A stretch of DNA of 12,913 nt, taken from contig JADGRN010000024.1 in the NCBI GenBank assembly GCA_017880825.1, forward strand, positions 1 through 12,913. Reading direction: 5' to 3'. The stretch comes from Methylophilaceae bacterium (lineage in GTDB: Bacteria; Pseudomonadota; Gammaproteobacteria; Burkholderiales; Methylophilaceae). Every line of letters begins with the position of its first letter. Within the stretch, counting starts at the first letter, position 1. Position numbers and translations under genes: made by a program. Below are positions 1-7,298 of this stretch, piece by piece. A model generated the notes under the pieces. That model had not been told where the DNA came from. It saw only the letters and a program-made list of their open reading frames with translations, and searched no databases.

Positions 1-644
1 GTTGCCAGCACCCATAGGGTCTGAAAGGTGTTGTTGGGTACTACGCGGTCATACACGTTCATCACAAACAACGACATGACCAGCGCAAAAAGATTGATCA
101 GCAGCGAAGCAAGCAAGACCTCGCTGTAGATCGGCCACGACATCTTGATGGTGTCCCAGAACCAGTGCTTGAATTTAGGGATGAAACTCATGTCCGAGCG
201 CTTGTCGAAGCGGAAGCTGGGTTTGACGAAAATCGTAAAACCGGTGTAAAGCTCGGTCAGCTCTTTGACACCCACCTCTTCTTCGCCTGCATCTGCTTCA
301 GGCATGATGATTTTGGCGTGTTTTTTGCCGAGTTTTTCAATCAGCAGACAAGCCTGGCCGTCTTTAAGCAACAGCACAGCGGGCAGGGTGATATTGGATA
401 TTTTGTCGAACGGGCGCTTGACGACGCGCGCACTGATGTCGGCGCGTGCAGCGGCGCGCACGAATAATGCCGGGGTCAGGTGTGAAGATTCAAGCGGCAG
501 GCCGGCGGTGAGAGATTGGGCAGAAAACGGACGATGTTGCAGACGGGTGAGCAGTACCAGGCAATTTGTCAGTGGATCATCCGGCAGGAGCGCTTCTTTT
601 GGCAGTGTCCATGTTTGCTTTTTGTTTTCGATAGCATCGGTCAT
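1..644 (-). CDS. Type I secretion permease/ATPase, LapB-like, 5' part (runs off left edge)
   Basis: The reverse strand reads 214 codons from the ATG at 644 to the window edge. It shows the N-terminal half of an inner-membrane ABC exporter of the LapB/LssB type, which exports large RTX-like adhesins with a membrane-fusion protein and an outer-membrane channel. Residues about 20-140 form a C39-peptidase-like domain; the start DDPLTNCLVLLTRL and the segment LTPALFVRAAARADISARVV are typical of the degenerate, non-cleaving domain of this subfamily. A membrane segment begins near residue 175, with the family signature FVMNVYDRVVPNNTFQTLWV. The ATPase domain lies outside the window. The gene lies 117 bp downstream of uup on the same strand, probably with its own promoter. 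A weak AAGG precedes the ATG. The partner genes are not visible. Family assignment is confident; LapB rather than another adhesin exporter is inference. Confidence 0.88.
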   Translation of the reverse strand, partial: MTDAIENKKQTWTLPKEALLPDDPLTNCLVLLTRLQHRPFSAQSLTAGLPLESSHLTPALFVRAAARADISARVVKRPFDKISNITLPAVLLLKDGQACLLIEKLGKKHAKIIMPEADAGEEEVGVKELTELYTGFTIFVKPSFRFDKRSDMSFIPKFKHWFWDTIKMSWPIYSEVLLASLLINLFALVMSLFVMNVYDRVVPNNTFQTLWVLA

Positions 645-712
645 GTTGGCCCTTATCGCACGCGCAATTAATTTTTAGGCGATTCTAGCACGGCGAACGA
701 GAGTTTTTGCTG

Positions 713-742
713 ATTGTAGCGGCAATTATGCACAGTTTACAA
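713..742 (-). promoter_or_regulatory. Candidate sigma70-type promoter of the secretion ATPase gene
   Basis: On the minus strand, TTGTAA (742-737) and TACAAT (718-713) are separated by 18 bp in the uup-secretion ATPase gap, giving a leader of roughly 60 nt. The -10 matches consensus at 5 of 6 positions, the -35 at 4 of 6. I see no terminator after uup, so read-through from uup is also possible. Confidence 0.3.
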
Positions 743-761
743 ACCATTGTTAGCTCTAGGT

Positions 762-2666
762 TCAGCTACGCCGCAACTCCAGCGCTTCCCAGCGCACAGT
801 GGCCTGGTACAACTCTGCCGTCAGCGCCGCAAGTTGTTGTTGTAGCGGGTTTACCTGCTCTGGATGATCGCGGTATAGCGCAGGGTTTGCCAGCGCGGTA
901 CTGATGGCAGCCTGTCGGGTTTCCAGCGCTTCAATGATATCAGGCAGGCTTTCCAGCTCCTTGATTTCATTGAAACTCAGCTTGCTTTGCATGGGTTTGC
1001 TTGCGGCTGGCTTTGCTGCAGGTGCGCTGGTTTTGGATTTTTCCGCAGCCTGTTCGCTGGCGCGCTGTGCGCTGAAACGCCGCCAGTCGTCATAGCCGCC
1101 ACCGAATTCGGTCAACACGCCATTGCCTTCAAACGCGATCACCTGAGTCACCACGTTTTCCAGAAATGCACGGTCATGGCTGACCAGAAACAGCGTGCCG
1201 TCGAAATCCTGCAACAGTGCTTCCAGCAGTTCCAGCGTATCAATGTCGAGGTCGTTGGTGGGCTCATCCAGCACCAGCACATTGGCCGGACGTGCGAATA
1301 ACCGTGCCAGTAATAGCCGGTTGCGCTCGCCGCCGGAGAGTGATTTAACCGGAGAACGCGAACGTTGCGGCGGGAACAGAAAGTCTTCCAGATAGCTGAT
1401 GACGTGCTTGCGTTCGTTGCCAATCTGTACAAAGTCCGAACCCGGGCTGATGGTGTCAGCCAGCGTGGCTTCTTCATTGAGTTGTTCGCGCATCTGGTCA
1501 AAGTAGGCGATGTTCAGGTTAGTACCGTGCTGTATGTGGCCACTATCGGGTTCCAGCTCACCCAGAATCAGCTTGAGCAGCGTGGTTTTGCCTATGCCAT
1601 TCGGGCCCAGCAAACCAATACGGTCTCCGCGCAAGATACGCGTGCTAAAGCCAGCAATCAGCGTTTTTTCACCATAAGATTTTTTGACATTCTCAAGTTC
1701 CGCCACCAGCTTGCCGGAGCGGTCTCCACTATCTATCTTGAGCCTGACGTTGCCTTGGCGTTCGCGTCGTGCGGCACGCTCCAGCCGTAACCGCTCCAGG
1801 CGGCGCACACGGCCTTCGTTGCGGGTACGCCGCGCCTTGATGCCCTGGCGTATCCAGACTTCTTCCTGCGCCAGCACCTTGTCGAACTTGGCGGCATGCG
1901 TGGCTTCGACCACCAGCAGCTCTTCTTTTTTGAGCTGATAGTTGGAGAAGTTGCCGATAAATTCGGTCAAATGCCCGCGATCCAGTTCTACGATGCGTGT
2001 GGCAAGCCGGTCCAGAAAGCGCCGGTCATGGGTGATGAACAGCACGCTTCCGCTAAAATTCAGTAGCAGCTCTTCCAGCCATTCGATGGCTTCCAGGTCC
2101 AGATGGTTGGTCGGCTCATCCAGTAATAAAACCTCAGGTTCCATCACCAGTGCGCGTGCCAGTGCGACGCGCTTGCGCCAGCCGCCGGAGAGCTTGGCAA
2201 CCGGGCTGTCGGCAGGCAGGTTGAGGCGCGTCAATACTGTATCTATCCTGCTCTGCACCTGCCAGCCCTGTTGCACATCCAGCTCGTGTTGCAGCGCCTG
2301 CATGCGCTCCATCAACGTTTCAATATCTGCGCCGGGTTCGCCCATGTCGTGGGTAACCGCGTGGTAATCCACCAGCACCTGCTGCAAACCGCCCAAGCCT
2401 TCAGCTACCGCTTCAAATACCGTATGTGTCGAATCCAGTATGGGCTCTTGCGGCACATAGGCGATTTTTACTGAGGGTGCGCGCCATACAGTGCCGTCAT
2501 CAAGCCTGGTTTCGCCGGCGATCACCTTAAGCAGGCTGGATTTGCCCGCACCGTTGCGGCCTATCAGGCCAACACGTTCGCCCGGGTCAAGCTGAAATGC
2601 GGCCTGATCCAGCAAAGGATTCATGCCGTAGGCCAGCGATGCGTTATCTAAGGTGATGTATGGCAT
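762..2666 (-). CDS. uup: ABC-F ATPase Uup
   Basis: A soluble ABC-F protein with two ATPase domains and no membrane segment, 634 residues; E. coli Uup has 635. Domain 1 has Walker A GRNGAGKS (36-43), signature LSGGWRKR (159-166) and Walker B LLLDEPTNHLD (180-190). Domain 2 has GPNGIGKT (354-361), LSGGERNR (443-450) and VLVLDEPTNDLD (463-474). Between them (about 240-305) is a charged, Arg-rich linker. After an Ala/Lys/Pro-rich stretch, residues about 562-630 form a predicted coiled coil starting KLSFNEIKELESLP, the DNA-binding C-terminal domain that marks Uup among ABC-F proteins. Family members act on ribosomes and limit precise excision of transposons and replication-linked instability. The start ATG directly follows the rep stop codon (TAAATG), so translation is probably coupled to rep. 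The pairing with rep fits a shared role in fork or nucleic-acid maintenance (inference). Confidence 0.93.
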   Translation of the reverse strand: MPYITLDNASLAYGMNPLLDQAAFQLDPGERVGLIGRNGAGKSSLLKVIAGETRLDDGTVWRAPSVKIAYVPQEPILDSTHTVFEAVAEGLGGLQQVLVDYHAVTHDMGEPGADIETLMERMQALQHELDVQQGWQVQSRIDTVLTRLNLPADSPVAKLSGGWRKRVALARALVMEPEVLLLDEPTNHLDLEAIEWLEELLLNFSGSVLFITHDRRFLDRLATRIVELDRGHLTEFIGNFSNYQLKKEELLVVEATHAAKFDKVLAQEEVWIRQGIKARRTRNEGRVRRLERLRLERAARRERQGNVRLKIDSGDRSGKLVAELENVKKSYGEKTLIAGFSTRILRGDRIGLLGPNGIGKTTLLKLILGELEPDSGHIQHGTNLNIAYFDQMREQLNEEATLADTISPGSDFVQIGNERKHVISYLEDFLFPPQRSRSPVKSLSGGERNRLLLARLFARPANVLVLDEPTNDLDIDTLELLEALLQDFDGTLFLVSHDRAFLENVVTQVIAFEGNGVLTEFGGGYDDWRRFSAQRASEQAAEKSKTSAPAAKPAASKPMQSKLSFNEIKELESLPDIIEALETRQAAISTALANPALYRDHPEQVNPLQQQLAALTAELYQATVRWEALELRRS

Positions 2667-4691
2667 TTATATTTTTCCCAGCATGGCTCTGATCTGCGCC
2701 ATGCGTTCCTTGCCATGTTCCTTGCTGGTGGCGGGGTCGGTCGCGGTACCGCCAAAATGGCGTATATCGGCCACGGGTAATTCTGCGATGAAGCGGCTGG
2801 GTTCACAGACCTCCATTTCACCCGCTCTTTTTCTTTTACGACACCAGGAGATATGCAGCGAGCGCTGCGCACGGGTGATACCAACATACATAAGACGGCG
2901 CTCTTCCTCAATTTTATCGTTGTCCACGCTTTCGCGATGCGGCAGGATGCCTTCTTCCACCCCGATCAGGAATACATGGCCGAACTCCAGGCCTTTGGCA
3001 GCATGCAGGGTAGAGAGTTTCACCGCGTCTGGCTCGCCATTCTCACGGCCTTCAAGCATGCTCATGAGGGCGACAGTCTGGGTGAGTTCCAGCAAGTTCT
3101 TTTCCTCCGAGCTGCCTTTTTTGCTTAGCCAGTCGACGAAGTCCATCACATTTTTCCATTTAGTCTCTGCAGCACGCGGTTCTTCGCTGTCGTAGAGAAA
3201 TGCCTCATATTTGATGGCGCTTAGCATGCTGTTGAGTATATCGCCCGCTGGCTCGCGCGGTGCGCGATGTTGCATGGTGTTGATAAAATTGCAAAAGGTC
3301 AGCAGGTCGTCCAGTTGCTTCTGACCAAGCAGTCGCTGGAACGCGCCTTCGAAGGCCGCTTCGAATAGCGAAACATGACGGCTGGCGGCATATTCGCCCA
3401 GCCGTTCCAGCGTGGTATTGCCGATGCCTTTTTTCGGTGTGGTTGCCGCACGGATGAAAGCCGGATCGTCGTCCTCGTTGGCGATCAGCCGCAGGTAAGC
3501 AATCAGGTCCTTGATCTCGGCACGGTCAAAAAATGACTGACCGCCGGAGACGGTATACGGCATTTTATGGCCGCGCAATTGCTCTTCGAATAACCTTGCC
3601 TGATGGTTGCCACGATACAAAATCGCATAGTCGGCAAAGCGCGTGCGGTGTTCAAATTTGTGCGCCAGCAGTTTCATGATTACCGCTTCGGCTTCATGCA
3701 CCTCGTCACGTGCGGCACTAATCTGAATTTGCTCGCCAGTGCCCAGATCACTCCATAATTTCTTTTCAAACAGCTTGGGGTTGTTGGCAATCAGATGGTT
3801 CGCCGAGCGCAATATGCGCACGGTCGATCGGTAGTTCTGTTCCAACTTGATGACTTTCAGGCGTGGGAAATCCTCGGTGAGTCCACGCAGGTTTTCTACG
3901 TCTGCGCCGCGCCAGCCGTAAATCGCCTGGTCATCATCGCCCACCGCAGTAAATCGGCCTTCGACGCCGGTGATGAGCCTGACCAGTCGGTACTGGCAGG
4001 TGTTGGTGTCCTGGTATTCGTCTATCAACAGATACTTGAGCTTGCGTTGCCACTTGTCCAAGGTCTCTGGATGTTGTTCGAATAACTCCACCGGTAATTT
4101 GATCAGGTCATCGAAATCCACCGCCTGATAAGCCTTCAGGGTCTGTTGGTAGAGTTGGTAAATCTTGGCTGCCGCATGAGTAAGCTCTTCATCCGCTTGG
4201 GTTTTACTAGACAATGCGGTGGCCTGGTCAGGCGTTACGAAAGTGTTTTTCCACTTGGAAATTTGCCACTGCGTGCGCTTCAGTAGTTGTTTATCGGTGG
4301 TTGCCAGCACATCCGCCAAGATCTTGAAACTATCAGAAGAATCCAGTATCGAAAATTGAGGCTTATAACCGAGTGATTGGGCTTCCTGTCGCAGCATTTG
4401 CAGGCCCAGTGAGTGAAAAGTCGCGATGGTTAAGCCTTTGCCCGGCTTGGCTTTTAATGTTGGGCTTTCGCTCAGTAGCTGGCCGACGCGTTCCTGCATT
4501 TCACGCGCAGCTTTGTTGGTAAAGGTAATCGCCGCAATCTCTTTGGGCGCGTAGCCGCACTGCTCAATCATGTGCACGATCTTGTGCGTGATGACGCGTG
4601 TCTTGCCACTGCCGGCGCCAGCCAGCACTAGTAGAGGTCCGTCGAGGTATTTAACCGCTTCGCGTTGGGGGGGGTTGAGTTTGGACAACAT
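2667..4691 (-). CDS. rep: ATP-dependent DNA helicase Rep (UvrD/Rep family, SF1A)
   Basis: A 3'-5' superfamily 1 helicase that clears proteins ahead of the replication fork. From the chosen start it has 674 residues; E. coli Rep has 673, while UvrD is about 720. Visible motifs: Walker A AGAGSGKT (24-31), AITFTNKAAREM (motif Ia, 54-65), LLIDEYQDTN (II, 221-230), VGDDDQAIYGWRGA (III, 250-263), LEQNYRST (IV, 283-290), STLHAAKGLEF (V) and RRLMYVGITRAQ (VI). The reading frame is open further, to a GTG at 4730. The ATG at 4691 is preferred because it gives the family start MLSKLNPPQREAV and length. No good Shine-Dalgarno precedes it, and a candidate promoter ends only about 10 bp upstream. Codons 6-9 contain a run of eight C. 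The gene is first in a rep-uup pair and divergent from a diguanylate cyclase. Confidence 0.94.
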   Translation of the reverse strand: MLSKLNPPQREAVKYLDGPLLVLAGAGSGKTRVITHKIVHMIEQCGYAPKEIAAITFTNKAAREMQERVGQLLSESPTLKAKPGKGLTIATFHSLGLQMLRQEAQSLGYKPQFSILDSSDSFKILADVLATTDKQLLKRTQWQISKWKNTFVTPDQATALSSKTQADEELTHAAAKIYQLYQQTLKAYQAVDFDDLIKLPVELFEQHPETLDKWQRKLKYLLIDEYQDTNTCQYRLVRLITGVEGRFTAVGDDDQAIYGWRGADVENLRGLTEDFPRLKVIKLEQNYRSTVRILRSANHLIANNPKLFEKKLWSDLGTGEQIQISAARDEVHEAEAVIMKLLAHKFEHRTRFADYAILYRGNHQARLFEEQLRGHKMPYTVSGGQSFFDRAEIKDLIAYLRLIANEDDDPAFIRAATTPKKGIGNTTLERLGEYAASRHVSLFEAAFEGAFQRLLGQKQLDDLLTFCNFINTMQHRAPREPAGDILNSMLSAIKYEAFLYDSEEPRAAETKWKNVMDFVDWLSKKGSSEEKNLLELTQTVALMSMLEGRENGEPDAVKLSTLHAAKGLEFGHVFLIGVEEGILPHRESVDNDKIEEERRLMYVGITRAQRSLHISWCRKRKRAGEMEVCEPSRFIAELPVADIRHFGGTATDPATSKEHGKERMAQIRAMLGKI

Positions 4692-4701
4692 GCAGGGCGC
4701 A

Positions 4702-4730
4702 ATTCTAGCTGTTGATCTGCGGGTAGTCAC
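4702..4730 (-). promoter_or_regulatory. Candidate promoter for rep, implying a near-leaderless transcript
   Basis: On the minus strand, GTGACT (4730-4725) and TAGAAT (4707-4702) are separated by 17 bp. Each matches the sigma70 consensus at 4-5 positions. Initiation about 7 nt downstream would leave only some 4 nt before the rep ATG at 4691, which fits the lack of a Shine-Dalgarno but is unusual. Weak call. Confidence 0.25.
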
Positions 4731-4823
4731 GCCCGTCTTGCATTTAAATAATTTGTGGTGCGTTATGTTACAAAGTATCGCAGAATTACCAGTAACAGTA
4801 TTAATAAAACTGAAGATGAATTT

Positions 4824-6041
4824 ATGTCAGGGATAACCACTCTAGATTTCAAGACCATGGTGTTTATGGTGGTCGTACTCATGCTTATGCTTTCTGTACT
4901 GCTGTTATTAGCTCGGCTGCATGCCGACGGCATAAGGGGCTTGGGTCATTGGGCATTTGCTAACCTCGCTATTAGCTTGGGCATGGTGGTTGTCATCACC
5001 CAGTTTGATAGCCAGCCTTGGCACATGATTCCCGGCGCGGTTGTGTTTGCCCTGGGTAACGGCCTCTATATCAACGGCATCCAGGCATTCGAGGAGCGCA
5101 AGCCTGATTATCGAATCCCTATTGTTTTGAGCATACTGGTGGCTGTGGTCGATAGTTATTTACTAATTGTTCGGCAGGACATTCGCTTGACTATGATGTC
5201 GAACGCTCTGATCTACCTAAGTGCATATTTCATTTGTGCAAAAATGCTACTGGTCAAATTGCAGCCGCCATTGAGAACCGCTTACTGGTTTACCGGTAGC
5301 ATGTTTCTCATCATGAGTCTGATCATGGGCGCCCGTGGATTCCGTGCTTTTATGGCAGACCCAATCGTGTTTGATGCCATATCAAAATGGCCTGTCAACA
5401 AGCTGACTTTTTTATTCGCAAGCGTTGTCCAGCTATGTACAACTTTTGGCTTTGTTCTGATGCTGAATTACCGTATGGCCGAAAAACTGGGTCAGATGGC
5501 TGCTGTGGATTGGCTGACTGGTGCATTGAATCGTCGCAACCTTGAGGATTCTGCAGCAAGAATGGTGGCCAACTGCAAGCGGTATGACTTGACTGTCGCC
5601 ATGCTTATGCTTGATCTCGATCAATTTAAACAAGTCAACGACCAATACGGGCATCAGTTTGGTGACGAAGTGCTCAGGCAATTTGCGGATTCAGTACGAG
5701 GAATTATTCGTGAGAGTGACTTGTTCGGGCGTTATGGAGGGGAGGAGTTTTGTATTTTGTTGCCACATATCTCAAAGCAGGACGCACTGGCATTAGGCGA
5801 ACGCGTACGTGTGGCCTTTGCCAATCGGCTGATTAGTTACAAAAACAAGCAAGTAAAATGCACTGTGAGTATCGGATATAGCGATTCCAGCGCAACAGGC
5901 TATAGCCTCCATCAATTATTTACTGCCGCAGATGCCTGTCTTTATCTGGCCAAGAAGCAAGGCAGGAATAGGGTGGTTGCACATCCCGGCCTATTGGCTG
6001 CAGAGAGCCTATATGAAGACGTCGCTTACAATGATGCATAA
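4824..6041 (+). CDS. Membrane-bound diguanylate cyclase (GGDEF protein)
   Basis: Makes the second messenger cyclic di-GMP from two GTP. From the ATG at 4824 it has 405 residues. The N-terminal half is hydrophobic with about seven predicted membrane helices (near 11-33, 43-61, 69-86, 99-117, 122-143, 154-172 and 195-217) and is an unrecognised sensor module. The GGDEF domain covers about 228-385, with DWLTGALNRR at its start, metal-binding DLD (264-266) and the active-site GGEEF (305-309). RESD (296-299) lies exactly five residues before it, the RxxD inhibitory site, so the enzyme should be active and product-inhibited. There is no EAL domain. The frame opens upstream with a GTG at 4755, but the start MSGITTLDFK just before the first helix is more natural. 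It is divergent from rep and lies 26 bp upstream of fpr, probably in one transcript. Confidence 0.9.
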   Translation: MSGITTLDFKTMVFMVVVLMLMLSVLLLLARLHADGIRGLGHWAFANLAISLGMVVVITQFDSQPWHMIPGAVVFALGNGLYINGIQAFEERKPDYRIPIVLSILVAVVDSYLLIVRQDIRLTMMSNALIYLSAYFICAKMLLVKLQPPLRTAYWFTGSMFLIMSLIMGARGFRAFMADPIVFDAISKWPVNKLTFLFASVVQLCTTFGFVLMLNYRMAEKLGQMAAVDWLTGALNRRNLEDSAARMVANCKRYDLTVAMLMLDLDQFKQVNDQYGHQFGDEVLRQFADSVRGIIRESDLFGRYGGEEFCILLPHISKQDALALGERVRVAFANRLISYKNKQVKCTVSIGYSDSSATGYSLHQLFTAADACLYLAKKQGRNRVVAHPGLLAAESLYEDVAYNDA

Positions 6042-6067
6042 TTAAGAAGAATTCGAGGAACAAGCAA

Positions 6068-6811
6068 ATGGCGGCCTGGAACACCGGGAAAGTTGTTGAA
6101 CACAAGCAATGGAACGAGACATTACACTCACTCTACGTCGAGTCGGAAATTGAACCATATCAAGCCGGACAATTCACCAAGATCGGGTTGGAGATTAATG
6201 GTGTGACGGTAGGGCGTCCGTATTCACTGGTTAACCCGCCTTATAGCCAGCCACTGGAGTTCTACTACATCGAAGTGCCCGATGGCCCGCTGACCTCGCA
6301 TTTGGCCAAGCTCAAGCCAGGTGATCCCATTCTCGTCGCGCCACGCGCCAATGGCTTCATGATTCTCGACGAAGTCCCGCAGGCCAGGCACCTGTGGCTG
6401 ATGGCTACCGGTACCGGGGTGGGGCCTTTCCTGTCGATCCTGACTAGCGAGAAACCCTGGCAGCGTTTCGAGCGCGTGGTGCTGGTGTATGCCGTGCGCA
6501 CCTTGTCCGAGCTGAGCTATCAGGAACGCATCATGCATTTATTGGCCAAGCATGCCGGGCAGTTCGAATTCATCCCTTTCATCAGCCGCGAAGCCTCGGA
6601 TTTCGCCTTATCCGGCCGCATCCCGCAAGCCATTGGCGATGGCCGTCTGGAACAGCGCGCAGCTATCAAGTTCAGCGCGCAGGACAGCCAGGTCATGCTG
6701 TGCGGCAATCCGGCCATGGTCGAAGACACAACTAATCTGCTGATCGAGCGCGGACTGAAAAGACACCGCCGCAAGGATCCGGGTCAGATTACTGTAGAAA
6801 ACTACTGGTAA
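6068..6811 (+). CDS. fpr: Ferredoxin/flavodoxin-NADP+ reductase
   Basis: A cytoplasmic FAD enzyme that passes electrons between NADPH and ferredoxin or flavodoxin, supplying Fe-S assembly and oxidative-stress pathways. The 247 residues match E. coli Fpr (248) along the whole length, from MAAWNTGKVVEHKQWNETL to the last residues TVENYW. The FAD-binding motif is RPYSLVN (50-56), the NADP phosphate-binding loop GTGVGPF (115-121), and the nicotinamide-side motif CGNPAMV (212-218). The terminal Trp247 is the aromatic C-terminus of the E. coli-like subclass. AGGA (6057-6060) precedes the ATG by seven bases. The gene sits 26 bp after the diguanylate cyclase and 14 bp before the MEKHLA gene, so these three probably form one transcript. 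A functional tie to the cyclase is not evident from the sequence. Confidence 0.95.
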   Translation: MAAWNTGKVVEHKQWNETLHSLYVESEIEPYQAGQFTKIGLEINGVTVGRPYSLVNPPYSQPLEFYYIEVPDGPLTSHLAKLKPGDPILVAPRANGFMILDEVPQARHLWLMATGTGVGPFLSILTSEKPWQRFERVVLVYAVRTLSELSYQERIMHLLAKHAGQFEFIPFISREASDFALSGRIPQAIGDGRLEQRAAIKFSAQDSQVMLCGNPAMVEDTTNLLIERGLKRHRRKDPGQITVENYW

Positions 6812-6825
6812 GTTTGACCGAGTAA

Positions 6826-7296
6826 TTGCCGGTGTTGCACACTCTAGATCAAGCCTTTCTTGCCCGCCACACGCGCATTCTCTGTACCAGCTATCAGCAT
6901 TGGACGGGCCTGCGGCTGATTGATGCAGAAGCGGATTCGGCAGAAGCCGTACAGCGGCTTTTCGCCGCACCCTTTGCAGTTGCCTCGCACGATACGCAGC
7001 CTGATCCAGTATTCAATTATGCCAATAGGCAAGCGCTGGAATTGTTTGGCATGGCCTGGGAGGAAATTACCCGGCTGCCGTCGCGTTACTCTGCTGAACC
7101 CTTGGCAAGAGAAGAACGCGCGCGGCTGCTGCAACGGGTCGAGCACTACGGCTATGTGGATGATTATTCAGGTATACGCATCGCCAAAGACGGCAGGCGT
7201 TTCATGATACAAGACGCTACGGTGTGGAACCTGATTGATGAAAAAGGCGCACGTCGCGGCCAGGCTGCCATGATCAGAGAATGGGCGGAATTATAA
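6826..7296 (+). CDS. MEKHLA domain protein (PAS-like fold), non-ATG start
   Basis: A small soluble protein of 154-156 residues, almost entirely one MEKHLA domain. This is a PAS-related module known from the C-terminus of plant HD-ZIP III factors and as a stand-alone bacterial protein of unknown function. Recognisable parts are the N-terminal helix around LARHTRILCTSYQHWTG, then VFNYANRQALELFGMAWEEI, the LPSRYSAEP turn, and GYVDDYSGIRIAKDGRRF. It ends with VWNLIDEKGARRGQAAMI. There is no ATG before the domain. TTG (6826), GTG (6832) and TTG (6835) are the possible starts, with only a weak GAG upstream. The gap to fpr is 14 bp, so translation may be coupled to fpr. It converges on the acyl-CoA synthetase/GNAT gene with 2 bp between stop codons. 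A ligand- or redox-sensing role is a guess from the PAS-like fold. Confidence 0.85.
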   Translation: MPVLHTLDQAFLARHTRILCTSYQHWTGLRLIDAEADSAEAVQRLFAAPFAVASHDTQPDPVFNYANRQALELFGMAWEEITRLPSRYSAEPLAREERARLLQRVEHYGYVDDYSGIRIAKDGRRFMIQDATVWNLIDEKGARRGQAAMIREWAEL

Positions 7297-7298
7297 TT

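Noticed and set aside
165..678. Plus-strand frames of 100 and 137 codons at the left edge
   Set aside because: Both are antisense shadows of the secretion ATPase gene, which has clear family motifs on the minus strand.
4755..4823. Upstream GTG start for the diguanylate cyclase
   Set aside because: It would add 23 polar residues (TKYRRITSNSINKTEDEF) before the first membrane helix, with no ribosome site and no family support.
6812..7296. PAS sensor domain of a kinase or cyclase fragment
   Set aside because: The frame is complete and the NYANRQALELFG and DYSGIRI segments fit a stand-alone MEKHLA protein, not a broken larger sensor.
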